DNA of 64,000 bases from Agrobacterium cavarae. Its GTDB lineage: Bacteria; Pseudomonadota; Alphaproteobacteria; Rhizobiales; Rhizobiaceae. The stretch is from the NCBI RefSeq assembly GCF_004310285.1, contig NZ_SISF01000013.1, positions 30,277 to 94,276 on the forward strand, in the 5' to 3' direction. The notes below the pieces were generated by a model. That model worked only from the letters and a program-made list of their open reading frames with translations. It did no database searches and was not told where the DNA came from. Below, piece after piece: positions 1-8,872 of the stretch (positions are counted from its first letter, which is position 1; each line of letters opens with the position of its first letter). The translations under genes and the position numbers were made by a program.

Positions 1-738
1 CCCGGCATCAACCGCGCCTATTTCGAAAAAAGCGGCTACATGAAGAGCTTCCCGCAGCTCGCCGGTACCGTCCATTCCTTCTGCGGCTGCGAGCTCGACC
101 ACGTCAACCTGTTGAAGACAATGGATGAGGGCGGCGACGACTGGGCAAAAGACCAGAAGATCACCGATATCGTGCTCACACCGGCCGCCTGCTATCCGCT
201 CTATCCGACCATCGCCAAGCGCGGCAATCTGCCCGATGGCGGCGGTCTCTACGACATCCAGTCCTACTGCTTCCGCCATGAGCCTTCCAAGGACCCGGCG
301 CGCCAGCAGCTCTTCCGCATGCGCGAATATGTCCGCATGGGCACCGAAAGCGACGTCACCGATTTCCGCCAGCTGTGGATGGATCGCGGCGTGGCAATGA
401 TGGAAGGCATCGGCCTCGACGTGAAGCTCGATATCGCCAACGATCCCTTCTTCGGACGCGCAGGCCGTATGCTGGCCAACAACCAGCGCGACCAGAACCT
501 GAAGTTCGAACTACTGATCCCGGTCACGTCGACGGCCAACCTGACCGCCTGCATGAGCTTCAACTACCACCAGGATGCCTTCGGCGCGAAATGGGGTCTC
601 AATCTCGCAGACGGCTCTGTCGCCCACACCGCCTGCGTCGGCTTCGGCCTGGAGCGACTGGCGCTCGCCCTCCTTGCCAAGCACGGGCTGGATGTCGATC
701 AATGGCCGCAGTCGGTTCGCGACACGCTTTGGAACTGA
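1..738 (+). CDS. Amino acid--[acyl-carrier-protein] ligase, 5'-truncated by window edge
   Basis: The reading frame is open from base 1, so the N-terminus lies outside the window; 245 residues are visible. The protein is a class II aminoacyl-tRNA-synthetase homologue that lacks a tRNA-binding arm. Motif 2 is visible as CFRHE (about nt 268-282) and motif 3 as [11 protein letters not shown] (about nt 640-672). Cysteines at PAACYP, CFRHE and TACMSF are candidates for the zinc site of this family. Family knowledge: Bradyrhizobium and Agrobacterium homologues activate a small amino acid (Gly or Ala) and load it on the phosphopantetheine arm of a dedicated carrier protein instead of tRNA. The carrier-protein gene is not in the window and may lie to the left. 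The DUF1839 gene follows after 16 nt, which supports an operon. Family assignment is firm; the amino acid loaded cannot be read from the sequence. Confidence 0.9.
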   Translation, partial: PGINRAYFEKSGYMKSFPQLAGTVHSFCGCELDHVNLLKTMDEGGDDWAKDQKITDIVLTPAACYPLYPTIAKRGNLPDGGGLYDIQSYCFRHEPSKDPARQQLFRMREYVRMGTESDVTDFRQLWMDRGVAMMEGIGLDVKLDIANDPFFGRAGRMLANNQRDQNLKFELLIPVTSTANLTACMSFNYHQDAFGAKWGLNLADGSVAHTACVGFGLERLALALLAKHGLDVDQWPQSVRDTLWN

Positions 739-754
739 GGCCTAAGAGGTACGC

Positions 755-1741
755 ATGACGGCAATTTTTGCGGCCCTGAGCCCTGAGAGCCATGTCCCTC
801 ACCTGCTCCACGCATCCGACAGGATGTGGCCGGAAACCAATTGCTTTGTCGATTTGTGGATCGAGCTTGTGGCCTCGTGCGGCCTGCCGCCCGAAGCCAT
901 GTTCGGCTTTACCCTGACGCAGGACTTCGAGGGCGACCACTTCACCTTCTTCAAGATGCCGCTCGAAGACCTCGAAGCGCTCTATGGCATCCGCTCGACC
1001 GAGCTTGCGATCTTCGACGATGTCGAAACCCATATCGAAACGCAGCTGAAGCGCGGCCGCATTTCCCTGATCGAGGTGGACAGCTTCTACCTGCCGGATA
1101 CGCATGGGGTCGGCTACCGAAACGATCACGGCAAGACGACGATTGCCATCAACCGCATCGATCGCGCCAATCTCAAGCTCGACTATTTCCACAATGCCGG
1201 CTACTTCGCGCTGGAAGGCGAGGACTATGCCGGCGTGTTCCAGCACCATCTGAGAGAGGGCGAACCGCCCTTCCTGCCCTATGCGGAGTTCGCCAAATTC
1301 CCGGAAAAGCCGGTCCCCGAAGAGCGCCGCCGCAAGGTTGCCGAACGGCTGCTGGTGCAGCATTTTTCCAGACGACCGGCGGACAATCCTATCCGGGCCT
1401 TCTCGCAGGTCTTCCCGGCACAGGTGGAAAAGGTTGCCGACCGCCCCTTCGGCTTCTTCCACAAATACGCCTTCAATACGCTGCGCCAGCTCGGCGCCAA
1501 TTTCGAACTCGCCGCGAGCCACCTGCAATGGCTTGCCGGACCACAGGCTTTCGATGACGCAGCCGCCGAGGCGCTGAAGATCGCCGAAGTGGCAAAGACG
1601 GTGCAGTTCCAGCTGGCACGCGCCGTGGCGCGTCGCAAATTCGAGCCGCTTGCCACCGCTCTTAATCCCGCGGCTGACGCCTGGGATGCGCTGATGGCGA
1701 AGCTCAACTCCCATCTCGATGATGCCAGCGAGGCCGCGTGA
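755..1741 (+). CDS. DUF1839 family protein, partner of the carrier-protein ligase
   Basis: A 328-residue soluble protein without signal peptide or membrane segment. ATG 755 is preceded by AGAGGT, about 5 nt upstream. DUF1839 proteins have no established biochemical function, but they recur beside amino acid:carrier-protein ligases in rhizobia, as here. Polar residues that stand out are Cys30 (ETNCFVDLW), Asp109 (EVDSFYLPD), His125 (RNDHGKTT) and the YFHNAGYF segment. A Cys/His/Asp set in this order would suit a cysteine-based acyltransferase acting on the aminoacyl-carrier protein; that is my inference. The stop codon overlaps the start of the next gene in GTGA, so the two are probably translationally coupled. 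Confidence 0.85.
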   Translation: MTAIFAALSPESHVPHLLHASDRMWPETNCFVDLWIELVASCGLPPEAMFGFTLTQDFEGDHFTFFKMPLEDLEALYGIRSTELAIFDDVETHIETQLKRGRISLIEVDSFYLPDTHGVGYRNDHGKTTIAINRIDRANLKLDYFHNAGYFALEGEDYAGVFQHHLREGEPPFLPYAEFAKFPEKPVPEERRRKVAERLLVQHFSRRPADNPIRAFSQVFPAQVEKVADRPFGFFHKYAFNTLRQLGANFELAASHLQWLAGPQAFDDAAAEALKIAEVAKTVQFQLARAVARRKFEPLATALNPAADAWDALMAKLNSHLDDASEAA

Positions 1742-4203
1742 GCGCGAGCCTTCGACATGACGCCCTCCCCGGCCAGTGGCTGACGGAGGGTTGGACGCTG
1801 ACATTGACGCAAGCGGGTGCCTGCGAGCGCCCATCCGACATCCCAACAGATTCGGAAAGCCTTACAGCACCGGTTCCCGGCAGCGTCGCTGAGGCGCTGG
1901 AGAAGGCGGGCAAGTTCGACCGCTTCGATCCGAAGCCGCTCAACCATCTCGATGCGTGGTACAGACTGACACTCGAAACCGCTGAACCACAGAGCGCGAC
2001 GGTGCATTTCGATGGCCTTGCGACCATCGCCGATATCTATCTGAATGATGAGCCTATCGCGCACTCCGCCAGCATGTTCGAGGCGCTGGAGGTTGACGTA
2101 ACGCTTTTCGGCACGGACGAGCTGGCGATCTGCTTTCGCGCCCTGAAACCCCATCTGGAAAAGACCGGCCCCCGCGCCCGTTGGCGTCCGCAGATGATGT
2201 CGACGCAGGGGCTTCGGCTGATCCGCACGACGGCGCTGGGTTACATGCCCGGCTGGTGCCCGGAGATCCATGCCGCAGGACCATGGCGCCCAATCCGGCT
2301 GGTGCGTGACGGCGATGCGGATTTCGACCTCACCGCCTTCGCCACCGAATTGACAGAAGATGGCATTGGCATCCTCCGTGTCAGCGTTGGAGCGCGGTCA
2401 TCGTCCGTTATCGAGATCGGTTGTGGGGATCGCTGGCAGACGCTTGAGCCCGTTTCAGACGGTCTCTTCTCAGCCGAGCTGCGCCTTCCGGACGTCGAGC
2501 CCTGGTGGCCCGCCACCCATGGCACGCCGACGCTGCACGAGGTTCACCTTCGCATCGGCGGCAAGACGCACATACTTGGCAAAACCGGCTTCCGCCGCAT
2601 CGAGATCGATCATAGCGCGGATGGCAAAGGCTTTGGCGTGACGATCAACGGCGTCGCCATCTTCTGCCGGGGTGCCGTCTGGTCCAATGCCGATATCGTC
2701 CGGCTTGCCGGCGCCAAAGTGGATTACGAGCCCTGGCTACGGCTTGCCGCAGAGGCGGGCATGAACATGATCCGCATTGGCGGAACCATGGCCTATGAGA
2801 CCAGAGACTTCTTTCGCCTTTGCGATGAACTCGGCCTGATGGTCTGGCAGGACATGATGCTCGCCAATTTCGATTACCCGGCGAAAGATGAAGGCTTCGT
2901 CGCCCATATCGAAAAAGAAACGGCGGACCTTCTGGCGAATGCTGCGCTCTCTCCCTCGCTGACCGTCATCTGCGGGGGCAGCGAAATGTACCAGCAGGGC
3001 GCGATGCTGGGCCTCGGCGAGAGCGTCTGGAAAGGTCCGCTGACCGAAGAGATGTTGCCACGCTTCATCAAAGCGCGTCGCTCCGACATCGCCTATGTCC
3101 CGAACTCACCCTTTGGCGGCGCACAGCCCTTCTTCACCGACGAGAAGGTCGGCCATTATTACGGCGTGGGCGCCTATTGCCGCCCGCTGGACGATGCGCG
3201 GCGCGCCGATGTGCGCTTTGCCGGCGAGTGCCTCGCCTTCGCCAATGTGCCGCAGCAGAAGACGCTTGATCGGCACCTGCCCGTTCCCGCCGTTCATCAC
3301 CCGGTGTGGAAATCCCGCGTGCCGCGCGATCGCGGCGCCTCCTGGGATTTCGAGGATGTCCGTGATCATTATCTGAACCTCCTCTACGATCTCGACCCGT
3401 CGCGGACGCGGCGCGAAGATGGCGAGCGCTATCTCGACCTTTCGCGTGCCGCGGTTGCCGAGGTGATGGGGGCGACCTATGGCGAGTGGCGGCGCAACGG
3501 CTCCTCCTGCCAGGGCGCCATGGTGCTGACCCTTCAGGACCTCGTGCCAGGTGCCGGCTGGGGCGTGATCGATTCGACCGGCGAGCCAAAGTCGGCCTGG
3601 TATGGGCTGAAACGCGCCTTTCGCCCGGTGCAGCTGATCCTGACCGACGAAGGCACCAACGGGCTTGCCGTCCATCTCGTCAACGAGACGGCGGAAACGC
3701 GCGGCCTCATTGTCGAACTCGCCTGCCTGCGCGATGGCCTGCAGCCCGTCGTTCGAGGCCAGAAGCAGCTCGAACTTGCTCCGCGATCCAAGGCAAGCCT
3801 TGCCGCCACCGATTGTTTCGGCGCCTTTTTCGATACCACCTATGCCTATCGATTTGGCCCGCCCGCCCATGATGTGACCGTCGCCAGCCTGAAGGACGCC
3901 GTGACGGGAGAGCTGATTGCCGAAGCCTTCCATTTCCCGCGCGGCCGCGCCGCCGCCATGCATCCTGCGACGCTGACGGCGACGACGGAGCAGAAGGACG
4001 GCCGCTGGTTCCTGACGGTGACCACGGACCGCTTCGCGCAGTCGATCAGTATCAGCGCCGATGGCTTCCGCCCGGCCGATGACTGGTTTCATCTGGCACC
4101 GACAGAGGCCAGGACCATCGAGCTGATCGCAGGCGAGAATGCACCCGCCGAGCCCCATGGCGAGATCCGCTCGCTTGGGTCACGTCAGCATTTTCGGTAT
4201 TGA
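1738..4203 (+). CDS. Glycoside hydrolase family 2 protein (beta-mannosidase-like), atypical acid/base motif
   Basis: An 821-residue protein with GH2 layout: N-terminal sugar-binding-like domain (about 1-180), immunoglobulin-like domain, TIM barrel (about 300-600) and C-terminal beta domains. No signal peptide is seen, so it is probably cytoplasmic. The nucleophile motif RFAGECLAF places Glu497 where beta-mannosidases have RFxSEFGF. The acid/base motif is CGGSE with Glu416; the Asn that precedes this Glu in clan GH-A enzymes is replaced by Ser, so activity may be altered. The GTG start at 1738 overlaps the upstream stop (GTGA), tying it to the DUF1839 and carrier-protein ligase genes. The true substrate is unknown; the context suggests a role in making or trimming a glycosylated product of that pathway. 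Confidence 0.8.
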   Translation: MSASLRHDALPGQWLTEGWTLTLTQAGACERPSDIPTDSESLTAPVPGSVAEALEKAGKFDRFDPKPLNHLDAWYRLTLETAEPQSATVHFDGLATIADIYLNDEPIAHSASMFEALEVDVTLFGTDELAICFRALKPHLEKTGPRARWRPQMMSTQGLRLIRTTALGYMPGWCPEIHAAGPWRPIRLVRDGDADFDLTAFATELTEDGIGILRVSVGARSSSVIEIGCGDRWQTLEPVSDGLFSAELRLPDVEPWWPATHGTPTLHEVHLRIGGKTHILGKTGFRRIEIDHSADGKGFGVTINGVAIFCRGAVWSNADIVRLAGAKVDYEPWLRLAAEAGMNMIRIGGTMAYETRDFFRLCDELGLMVWQDMMLANFDYPAKDEGFVAHIEKETADLLANAALSPSLTVICGGSEMYQQGAMLGLGESVWKGPLTEEMLPRFIKARRSDIAYVPNSPFGGAQPFFTDEKVGHYYGVGAYCRPLDDARRADVRFAGECLAFANVPQQKTLDRHLPVPAVHHPVWKSRVPRDRGASWDFEDVRDHYLNLLYDLDPSRTRREDGERYLDLSRAAVAEVMGATYGEWRRNGSSCQGAMVLTLQDLVPGAGWGVIDSTGEPKSAWYGLKRAFRPVQLILTDEGTNGLAVHLVNETAETRGLIVELACLRDGLQPVVRGQKQLELAPRSKASLAATDCFGAFFDTTYAYRFGPPAHDVTVASLKDAVTGELIAEAFHFPRGRAAAMHPATLTATTEQKDGRWFLTVTTDRFAQSISISADGFRPADDWFHLAPTEARTIELIAGENAPAEPHGEIRSLGSRQHFRY

Positions 4204-4212
4204 TAAAAAATG

Positions 4213-4266
4213 TTTCGGTTTTCCGGCCAATGTTGTAGTGAAGCGACTTGTTTCACCGGTAGGTGA
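4213..4266 (+). repeat. Degenerate palindromic repeat remnant between GH2 and ABC-like gene
   Basis: The stretch at about 4217-4238 matches the right half of the repeat at 20940-20990 at roughly 18 of 21 positions (TTTCSGGCCRATGYTGTAG pattern). It is followed by a small hairpin, TTCACC-GGTA-GGTGAA (about 4251-4266). It looks like an eroded copy of repeat family A. No gene is seen in 4204-4379. Confidence 0.4.
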
Positions 4267-4379
4267 ACCACCATATCCCTTACCCGTTTAAGCGCTCCCT
4301 TACCCCTCCGGAGCCGCTTTGACGCGCGCATGAACATCCATTACCTTCCACTTTATCCGGCACGGCATAGAAGTCCTCG

Positions 4380-7097
4380 ATGGAAAAAAGTCTGACGCGT
4401 TACATCTGGACGCACACCAGGAATCAGCAGCTTTTCATTCTGCTGATCGTGGCGCTGTCGATGATCCCCTACTTCCTGGCCTTCGATCTGCCCAAGCAGA
4501 TCGTCAACGGCCCGATTCAGGGCGATGGCTTCGAAGGCGCCAACGCCACCCAGCTCTTCATGCATCTGACGCTGAGTATACCCTATTACGGCACCGTTAC
4601 GCTGTTTCCGGGCATCGAGCTGAACCGCATGGCGACGCTGATGGGGCTCAGCCTCACCTTCCTGGCGCTTGTCATCGTCAACGGCCTCTTCAAATATTAC
4701 ATCAACACCTACAAGGGCCGGCTGGGCGAGCGGCTGCTGCGTCGCATCCGCTTCCAGCTGATCGACCGGGTCCTGCGCTTTCCGCCCACGCATTTCAAGC
4801 GCGTCAAGGGCGCGGAAATCTCCAGCATGATCAAGGACGAGGTAGAGCCGCTCGGCGGCTTTACCGGTGACGCCTTCGTGCAGCCGGCGCTGCTTGGCGG
4901 CCAGGCGCTGTCGGCGCTCTTCTTCATTCTGGTACAGAATTTCTGGCTCGGCATGATTGCCGCCTTCATGGCCGCCATCCAGGTCGGCATCATCCCGAAA
5001 ATGCGCCGCCGCCTGATCGAGCTTGGCCGTCAAAGACAGCTGACCGCGCGCGAGCTTGCCGGTCGCATCGGCGAAATGGTCGATGGCATCGGCACGATCC
5101 ATGCCTATGACACATCGAATTTCGAACGTGCCGATGCCGGCCAGCGGCTCGGCCAGATCTTCAAGATCCGCTACGACCTTTATCAGTGGAAGTTTCTGGT
5201 CAAGTTCATCAACAACTTCCTGGCGCAGCTGACGCCTTTCTTCTTCTATGCGGTGGGCGGTTATCTGACGCTGCGCGGCAGTCTCGACGTCGGTCAGCTC
5301 GTTGCCGTCATCAACGCCTACAAGGAGCTGCCCGGCCCGCTGAAAGAGTTGATCGACTGGGATCAGGCCCGTCAGGACGTGCAGGTGAAGTACGAACAGG
5401 TCTTCGAACAGTTCGATTCGCCAAGCATGATCGACCCGAAGATCCAGGATCTGGCGCCGGCAGCGGCCGCCGCGATCACCGGCCCGATCGTCATTTCGGC
5501 GCTGTCGCTGGATGATGATAGCGGCACGCGGCTGCTCGATCAGGCAACGCTCACCATCAATCCCGGCGAAACCGTCGCGATCGTCGGCAGCGCCGGGGCG
5601 GAGGCGCTGGCAGATGCTCTGGGACGCACGCTCTGGCCGAGCTCTGGCAAGATTTCCATCGGCGACACCGACTTCCACGACCTGCCCGAATCCGTAACCG
5701 GACGGCGCATTTCCTATGTCTCGGCCGACAGCTACTTTTTCCATGCCAGCCTGAAGGACAATCTTCTCTATGGGCTGAAGCACGCGCCGCTCAAACCCCG
5801 GCAATATGAGGGGGCCGAGCTCGAGCATCGCAAATGGGAAATCCGCGAGGCCAAGCTTGCCGAAAATCCGGACATGGATCTCAACGGTGACTGGATCGAT
5901 TACCAGTCCAGCCCTGCCGGCAGCGAGGATCCCGAGCACTTCCTCAAATCCATGCTTGCGGTTCTCGACACGGTCCAACTTTCGCCCGACGTGCTGGAAT
6001 TTGCCCTGCGCTCCTCCATCGACCCGCTGACCGATCTGCATCTGGCCGCCCGGATCGTTGAGCTGCGTCGCGTGCTGCGCAGCGAACTGGAACGCGAGAA
6101 CCTCTCCGGCCTCATCGTCCCCTTCGAACCGGACAGCTACAATAGCGAAGCGACGGTGGGCGAGAACATTCTCTTCGGCACCATGCGCGATCCCACGAAC
6201 ACCAGCCGCAAGATCATCGAAAGCGATTATTTCCGCGCGCTGATGCGCGAGACGGGCCTGTCCCACACGCTCTTCGAAATGGGCTATACGATTGCGGAGA
6301 ACATCGTCGAAATCTTCTCCGACCTGCCGCCGGATCATCCGCTGTTCCAGCAGCTCAGCTTCATGACGGCGGACGATATTCCCAACTATCAGCAGATGCT
6401 GCAGCGTCTGCAAGGCAAGAAGTATGACGATGCGAGCGAGGCAGACCGCCGCGCCATGATCCGCCTCAGCTTCTTCTACGTCGAACCAAGACAGCGTTTC
6501 GGTCTGTTGACGCCAGAGGTGATGAACCGCATCGTCGAAGTGCGCCACATGTTCCACGAGAACCTGCCGGGAGACCTTCGCGACGTGATCGAGCCCTACG
6601 ATCCGGATCAATATGCCGCCTCCACCAGCCTGCTCGACAACATCCTCTTCGGCAAGGTCAGCCATCGTTACACCGATGCCTCGCGCCGTATCACCCGGAT
6701 CGTCGCCGATGCCATGCGCAAGCAGGGCGTTTACGAGCGCGTTCTGGCCGTAGGGCTGGAATTCAACCTCGGCGCCGGCGGCAAGCGGCTTGGCCCATTG
6801 CAGCGCCAGAAGCTCAATCTCGCGCGCGCCCTGATGCGCCGCTCGGATTACTACGTGCTCAACCGTCCGTTACCGGGCCTCGATCACCGCCTGCAGCAGG
6901 AGATCGTCGACAACGTCATCGCCTTCTTAAGGAGAGATGGCGCAAATCCGGCAGTCTTGTGGGTCTTGTCGAACCCGTCGCTTTCCAAGATGTTCGATAG
7001 GGTTATCGTTGTTAACCACGGTACAATTGTCGCAGACGGATCATACGAGACTCTTATGCAAGAAAACGGTACATTCAAGGAAATGATCGCGGCCTGA
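4380..7097 (+). CDS. ABC exporter-like membrane protein with degenerate, expanded nucleotide-binding domain
   Basis: A 905-residue protein. Residues 1 to about 345 form an ABC type-1 exporter membrane domain with 5-6 hydrophobic helices and the typical YKGRLGERLLRRIRFQ cytoplasmic segment. From about 365 it resembles an ABC ATPase, but every catalytic motif is lost. Walker A is GSAGAEAL (403-410) with no GK[S/T]. The signature region reads RLGPLQRQ instead of LSGGQ. Walker B reads YYVLNRP with Asn828-Arg829 in place of Asp-Glu. The H-loop reads WVLSNPS with no His. The segment after the Q-loop occurs three times (DNLLYG about nt 5758, ENILFG about 6162, DNILFG about 6636), which explains the roughly 300 extra residues. 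It therefore probably does not hydrolyse ATP and may be a regulated channel, scaffold or subunit. A cNMP-binding protein gene follows after 43 nt. The start ATG has only a weak ribosome site. Confidence 0.8.
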   Translation: MEKSLTRYIWTHTRNQQLFILLIVALSMIPYFLAFDLPKQIVNGPIQGDGFEGANATQLFMHLTLSIPYYGTVTLFPGIELNRMATLMGLSLTFLALVIVNGLFKYYINTYKGRLGERLLRRIRFQLIDRVLRFPPTHFKRVKGAEISSMIKDEVEPLGGFTGDAFVQPALLGGQALSALFFILVQNFWLGMIAAFMAAIQVGIIPKMRRRLIELGRQRQLTARELAGRIGEMVDGIGTIHAYDTSNFERADAGQRLGQIFKIRYDLYQWKFLVKFINNFLAQLTPFFFYAVGGYLTLRGSLDVGQLVAVINAYKELPGPLKELIDWDQARQDVQVKYEQVFEQFDSPSMIDPKIQDLAPAAAAAITGPIVISALSLDDDSGTRLLDQATLTINPGETVAIVGSAGAEALADALGRTLWPSSGKISIGDTDFHDLPESVTGRRISYVSADSYFFHASLKDNLLYGLKHAPLKPRQYEGAELEHRKWEIREAKLAENPDMDLNGDWIDYQSSPAGSEDPEHFLKSMLAVLDTVQLSPDVLEFALRSSIDPLTDLHLAARIVELRRVLRSELERENLSGLIVPFEPDSYNSEATVGENILFGTMRDPTNTSRKIIESDYFRALMRETGLSHTLFEMGYTIAENIVEIFSDLPPDHPLFQQLSFMTADDIPNYQQMLQRLQGKKYDDASEADRRAMIRLSFFYVEPRQRFGLLTPEVMNRIVEVRHMFHENLPGDLRDVIEPYDPDQYAASTSLLDNILFGKVSHRYTDASRRITRIVADAMRKQGVYERVLAVGLEFNLGAGGKRLGPLQRQKLNLARALMRRSDYYVLNRPLPGLDHRLQQEIVDNVIAFLRRDGANPAVLWVLSNPSLSKMFDRVIVVNHGTIVADGSYETLMQENGTFKEMIAA

Positions 7098-7140
7098 TAC
7101 ATTGCAGGCGCCCGACAGGAACACGAACCAGGACAAGGCT

Positions 7141-7596
7141 ATGCTTTTCAAAGATGAAATTCAGATGCTGAAACGCGTTCCCTTCTTTAGCGAGATGGAA
7201 CCGTCGAAACTCAAGTTGCTTGCTTTTGCTTCGGACCGCGTTTCCTATCTTGCAGGAGACGAGCTATTCCGGCAGGGCGATATTGGCGATAGTGCCTATG
7301 TGCTTCTGACCGGCAAGGTCGATGTTCTGATCGACTCTCCGTCGGGCCAGATCAAGCTGACGGAAATGAGCGGCAATGCCATCGTCGGCGAGATCGCCAT
7401 TCTTTGCGACAGTGTCAGAACCGCGACCGTGAAAGCCTCGACGCCGGTGGAGGCGCTGCGCATCGGCAAGGAGCAATTCTTCAAGCTGATGTCGGACTTC
7501 CCCGAGATCACCATCAAGGTCATGCGTGTTCTGGCCGAGCGTCTGACGCAGACGACGACGGAACTGAGCAAGGCTCGCGCGCATTCAAGCGTTTGA
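7141..7596 (+). CDS. Stand-alone cyclic nucleotide-binding domain protein
   Basis: A 151-residue protein that is almost entirely one cNMP-binding (CRP-like) beta-barrel domain, about residues 15-130. The phosphate-binding cassette is visible as GEIAIL followed by VRTATV, with the conserved Glu and Arg that contact cyclic nucleotide phosphate and ribose. No DNA-binding helix-turn-helix follows, so it is not a CRP-type transcription factor. ATG 7141 is chosen over an upstream in-frame TTG at 7102 because AGGA lies 7 nt upstream. It sits between the ABC-like protein and the MBL hydrolase, with the adenylate cyclase gene downstream. I infer that it reads cAMP for this module, probably by binding the ABC-like protein. 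Confidence 0.88.
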   Translation: MLFKDEIQMLKRVPFFSEMEPSKLKLLAFASDRVSYLAGDELFRQGDIGDSAYVLLTGKVDVLIDSPSGQIKLTEMSGNAIVGEIAILCDSVRTATVKASTPVEALRIGKEQFFKLMSDFPEITIKVMRVLAERLTQTTTELSKARAHSSV

Positions 7597-7763
7597 TAAT
7601 ATATTCTTCCAGACTGCGGCGCTTTAAGGAAAAAATAAAAGTGGTGCTGCAGTCATAAAACTGAAATGCTGCGTGGAGTAGGCACGCGCCAGTTGTTGGC
7701 GAAGAGAAAACGGGACCCTACGGAGGAAGCGTTGAGACGGGTTGCCGTGGCAGGTTGGGGTAT

Positions 7764-8627
7764 ATGATGGCGTTGAATTCCGACGGAGACCGTCGGGGCA
7801 ATAGACAGGAATTCCGGGTCAAGATCTGGGGAGCGCGAGGGACGCTTCCTGTATCGGGAGAAAAATTCCACAAATATGGCGGCAACACGATCTGCATCGA
7901 GGTTCGATGCGGCGAGCATATCCTGCTCTTTGACGCAGGCTCGGGTCTTCACCCGGCCGGTCTGGCGCTGAGGGCCGAAGGTGCCGGCAGCGTCGACATG
8001 TTCTTCTCCCATTGCCACTACGACCACATTGTCGGCTTTCCCTATTTCAAACCCTTCTTTAAGCGCGAGAACGACGTTCGCATTTGGTCCGGCCATCTGG
8101 CAGGCCAGAAGACCACCCGCGACATGCTGCGCGAATTCATGAGCCCGCCTTGGTTTCCCGCACCACTCGACATTTGCTGCGCCCATATCGATACCCGCGA
8201 TTTTACCGCCGAAGACACGCTGTCGGTCCATCCGGACCTGTCGATCCGCACCGGTATGCTCACCCATCCGGGCAACGCCATCGGCTACCGCATCGACTGG
8301 CAGGGCAAGAGCCTTGCCATCATCACCGATACCGAGCATGAGCCGGGCAAGCTTGACAAGGCCGTGCTGAAGCTCATCGACGATGTCGATCTCTTTCTCT
8401 ATGACGCGAGCTTCACCGACGCGGAAATGGAGCTTTACAAGGGGTATGGCCACTCCTCCTGGCAGCAGGGGATCAAGCTTGCCAAACATGCCAACGCAAA
8501 ATCGGTCGGCTTCATTCACCACGCCCCCTTCCGCACGGATGATGAACTCGACCAGATCGACCAGGATGCGAAGAAGGAATTTGCCGGCGCCTTTGCAGCC
8601 TATGACGGGCAGACGATCGAGCTTTAG
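7764..8627 (+). CDS. MBL-fold metallo-hydrolase
   Basis: A 287-residue metallo-beta-lactamase-fold protein without signal peptide. The metal motif HxHxDH is present as H83-C-H85-Y-D87-H88. Further metal-ligand candidates are the His in LTHPGN, the Asp in IITDTEHE and the HH of FIHHAP. Class II cyclic nucleotide phosphodiesterases and PhnP-type cyclic phosphodiesterases share this fold and motif, so hydrolysis of a cyclic phosphodiester such as cAMP is plausible next to a cyclase and a cNMP-binding protein, but this is inference. Two adjacent ATGs (7764 and 7767) are equally possible starts; an upstream TTG at 7755 is less likely. An inverted-repeat element lies just downstream. Confidence 0.82.
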   Translation: MMALNSDGDRRGNRQEFRVKIWGARGTLPVSGEKFHKYGGNTICIEVRCGEHILLFDAGSGLHPAGLALRAEGAGSVDMFFSHCHYDHIVGFPYFKPFFKRENDVRIWSGHLAGQKTTRDMLREFMSPPWFPAPLDICCAHIDTRDFTAEDTLSVHPDLSIRTGMLTHPGNAIGYRIDWQGKSLAIITDTEHEPGKLDKAVLKLIDDVDLFLYDASFTDAEMELYKGYGHSSWQQGIKLAKHANAKSVGFIHHAPFRTDDELDQIDQDAKKEFAGAFAAYDGQTIEL

Positions 8628-8629
8628 GT

Positions 8630-8693
8630 CTTTGTTTCATCGCATGTCGTTGTCGCAAAACCGCTGCATAGTTTTGCGCGGATCATGCTTTAG
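8630..8693 (-). repeat. Dispersed palindromic repeat, family B
   Basis: Read on the minus strand, this segment closely matches the copy at 60174-60240. Both contain GCAGCGGTTTTGCGA followed by ACGACATGCGA and an A-rich end. A third copy lies at about 28357-28402. It occupies the gap between the MBL gene and the cyclase gene. Such elements are typical dispersed intergenic repeats of Rhizobiaceae. Confidence 0.7.
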
Positions 8694-8872
8694 GCCGGCG
8701 GCTGCCTCGAATAAGACTAAAAAACATTATCTCCGTGAGGCTCAGGATTCGTCTTGAGCAGGCAACGACAGCCGGTGTATCGGCAGGTCACGACCAAGCG
8801 TGCTCCTGCGGACCGCGACAGACGACGATTATTTGAATATCCATTTGTATTGAACGAGATTTGAGGTCGGGA

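Noticed and set aside
4330..4395. 21-codon frame just upstream of and overlapping the ABC-like gene start
   Set aside because: No ribosome site is visible and the peptide has no recognisable feature; chance occurrence is likely.
4353..6665. 770-codon open frame antisense to the ABC-like gene
   Set aside because: Its translation is rich in low-complexity His/Gln/Glu/Asp runs and shows no domain; it reflects the codon bias of the GC-rich gene on the other strand, which carries clear ABC exporter features.
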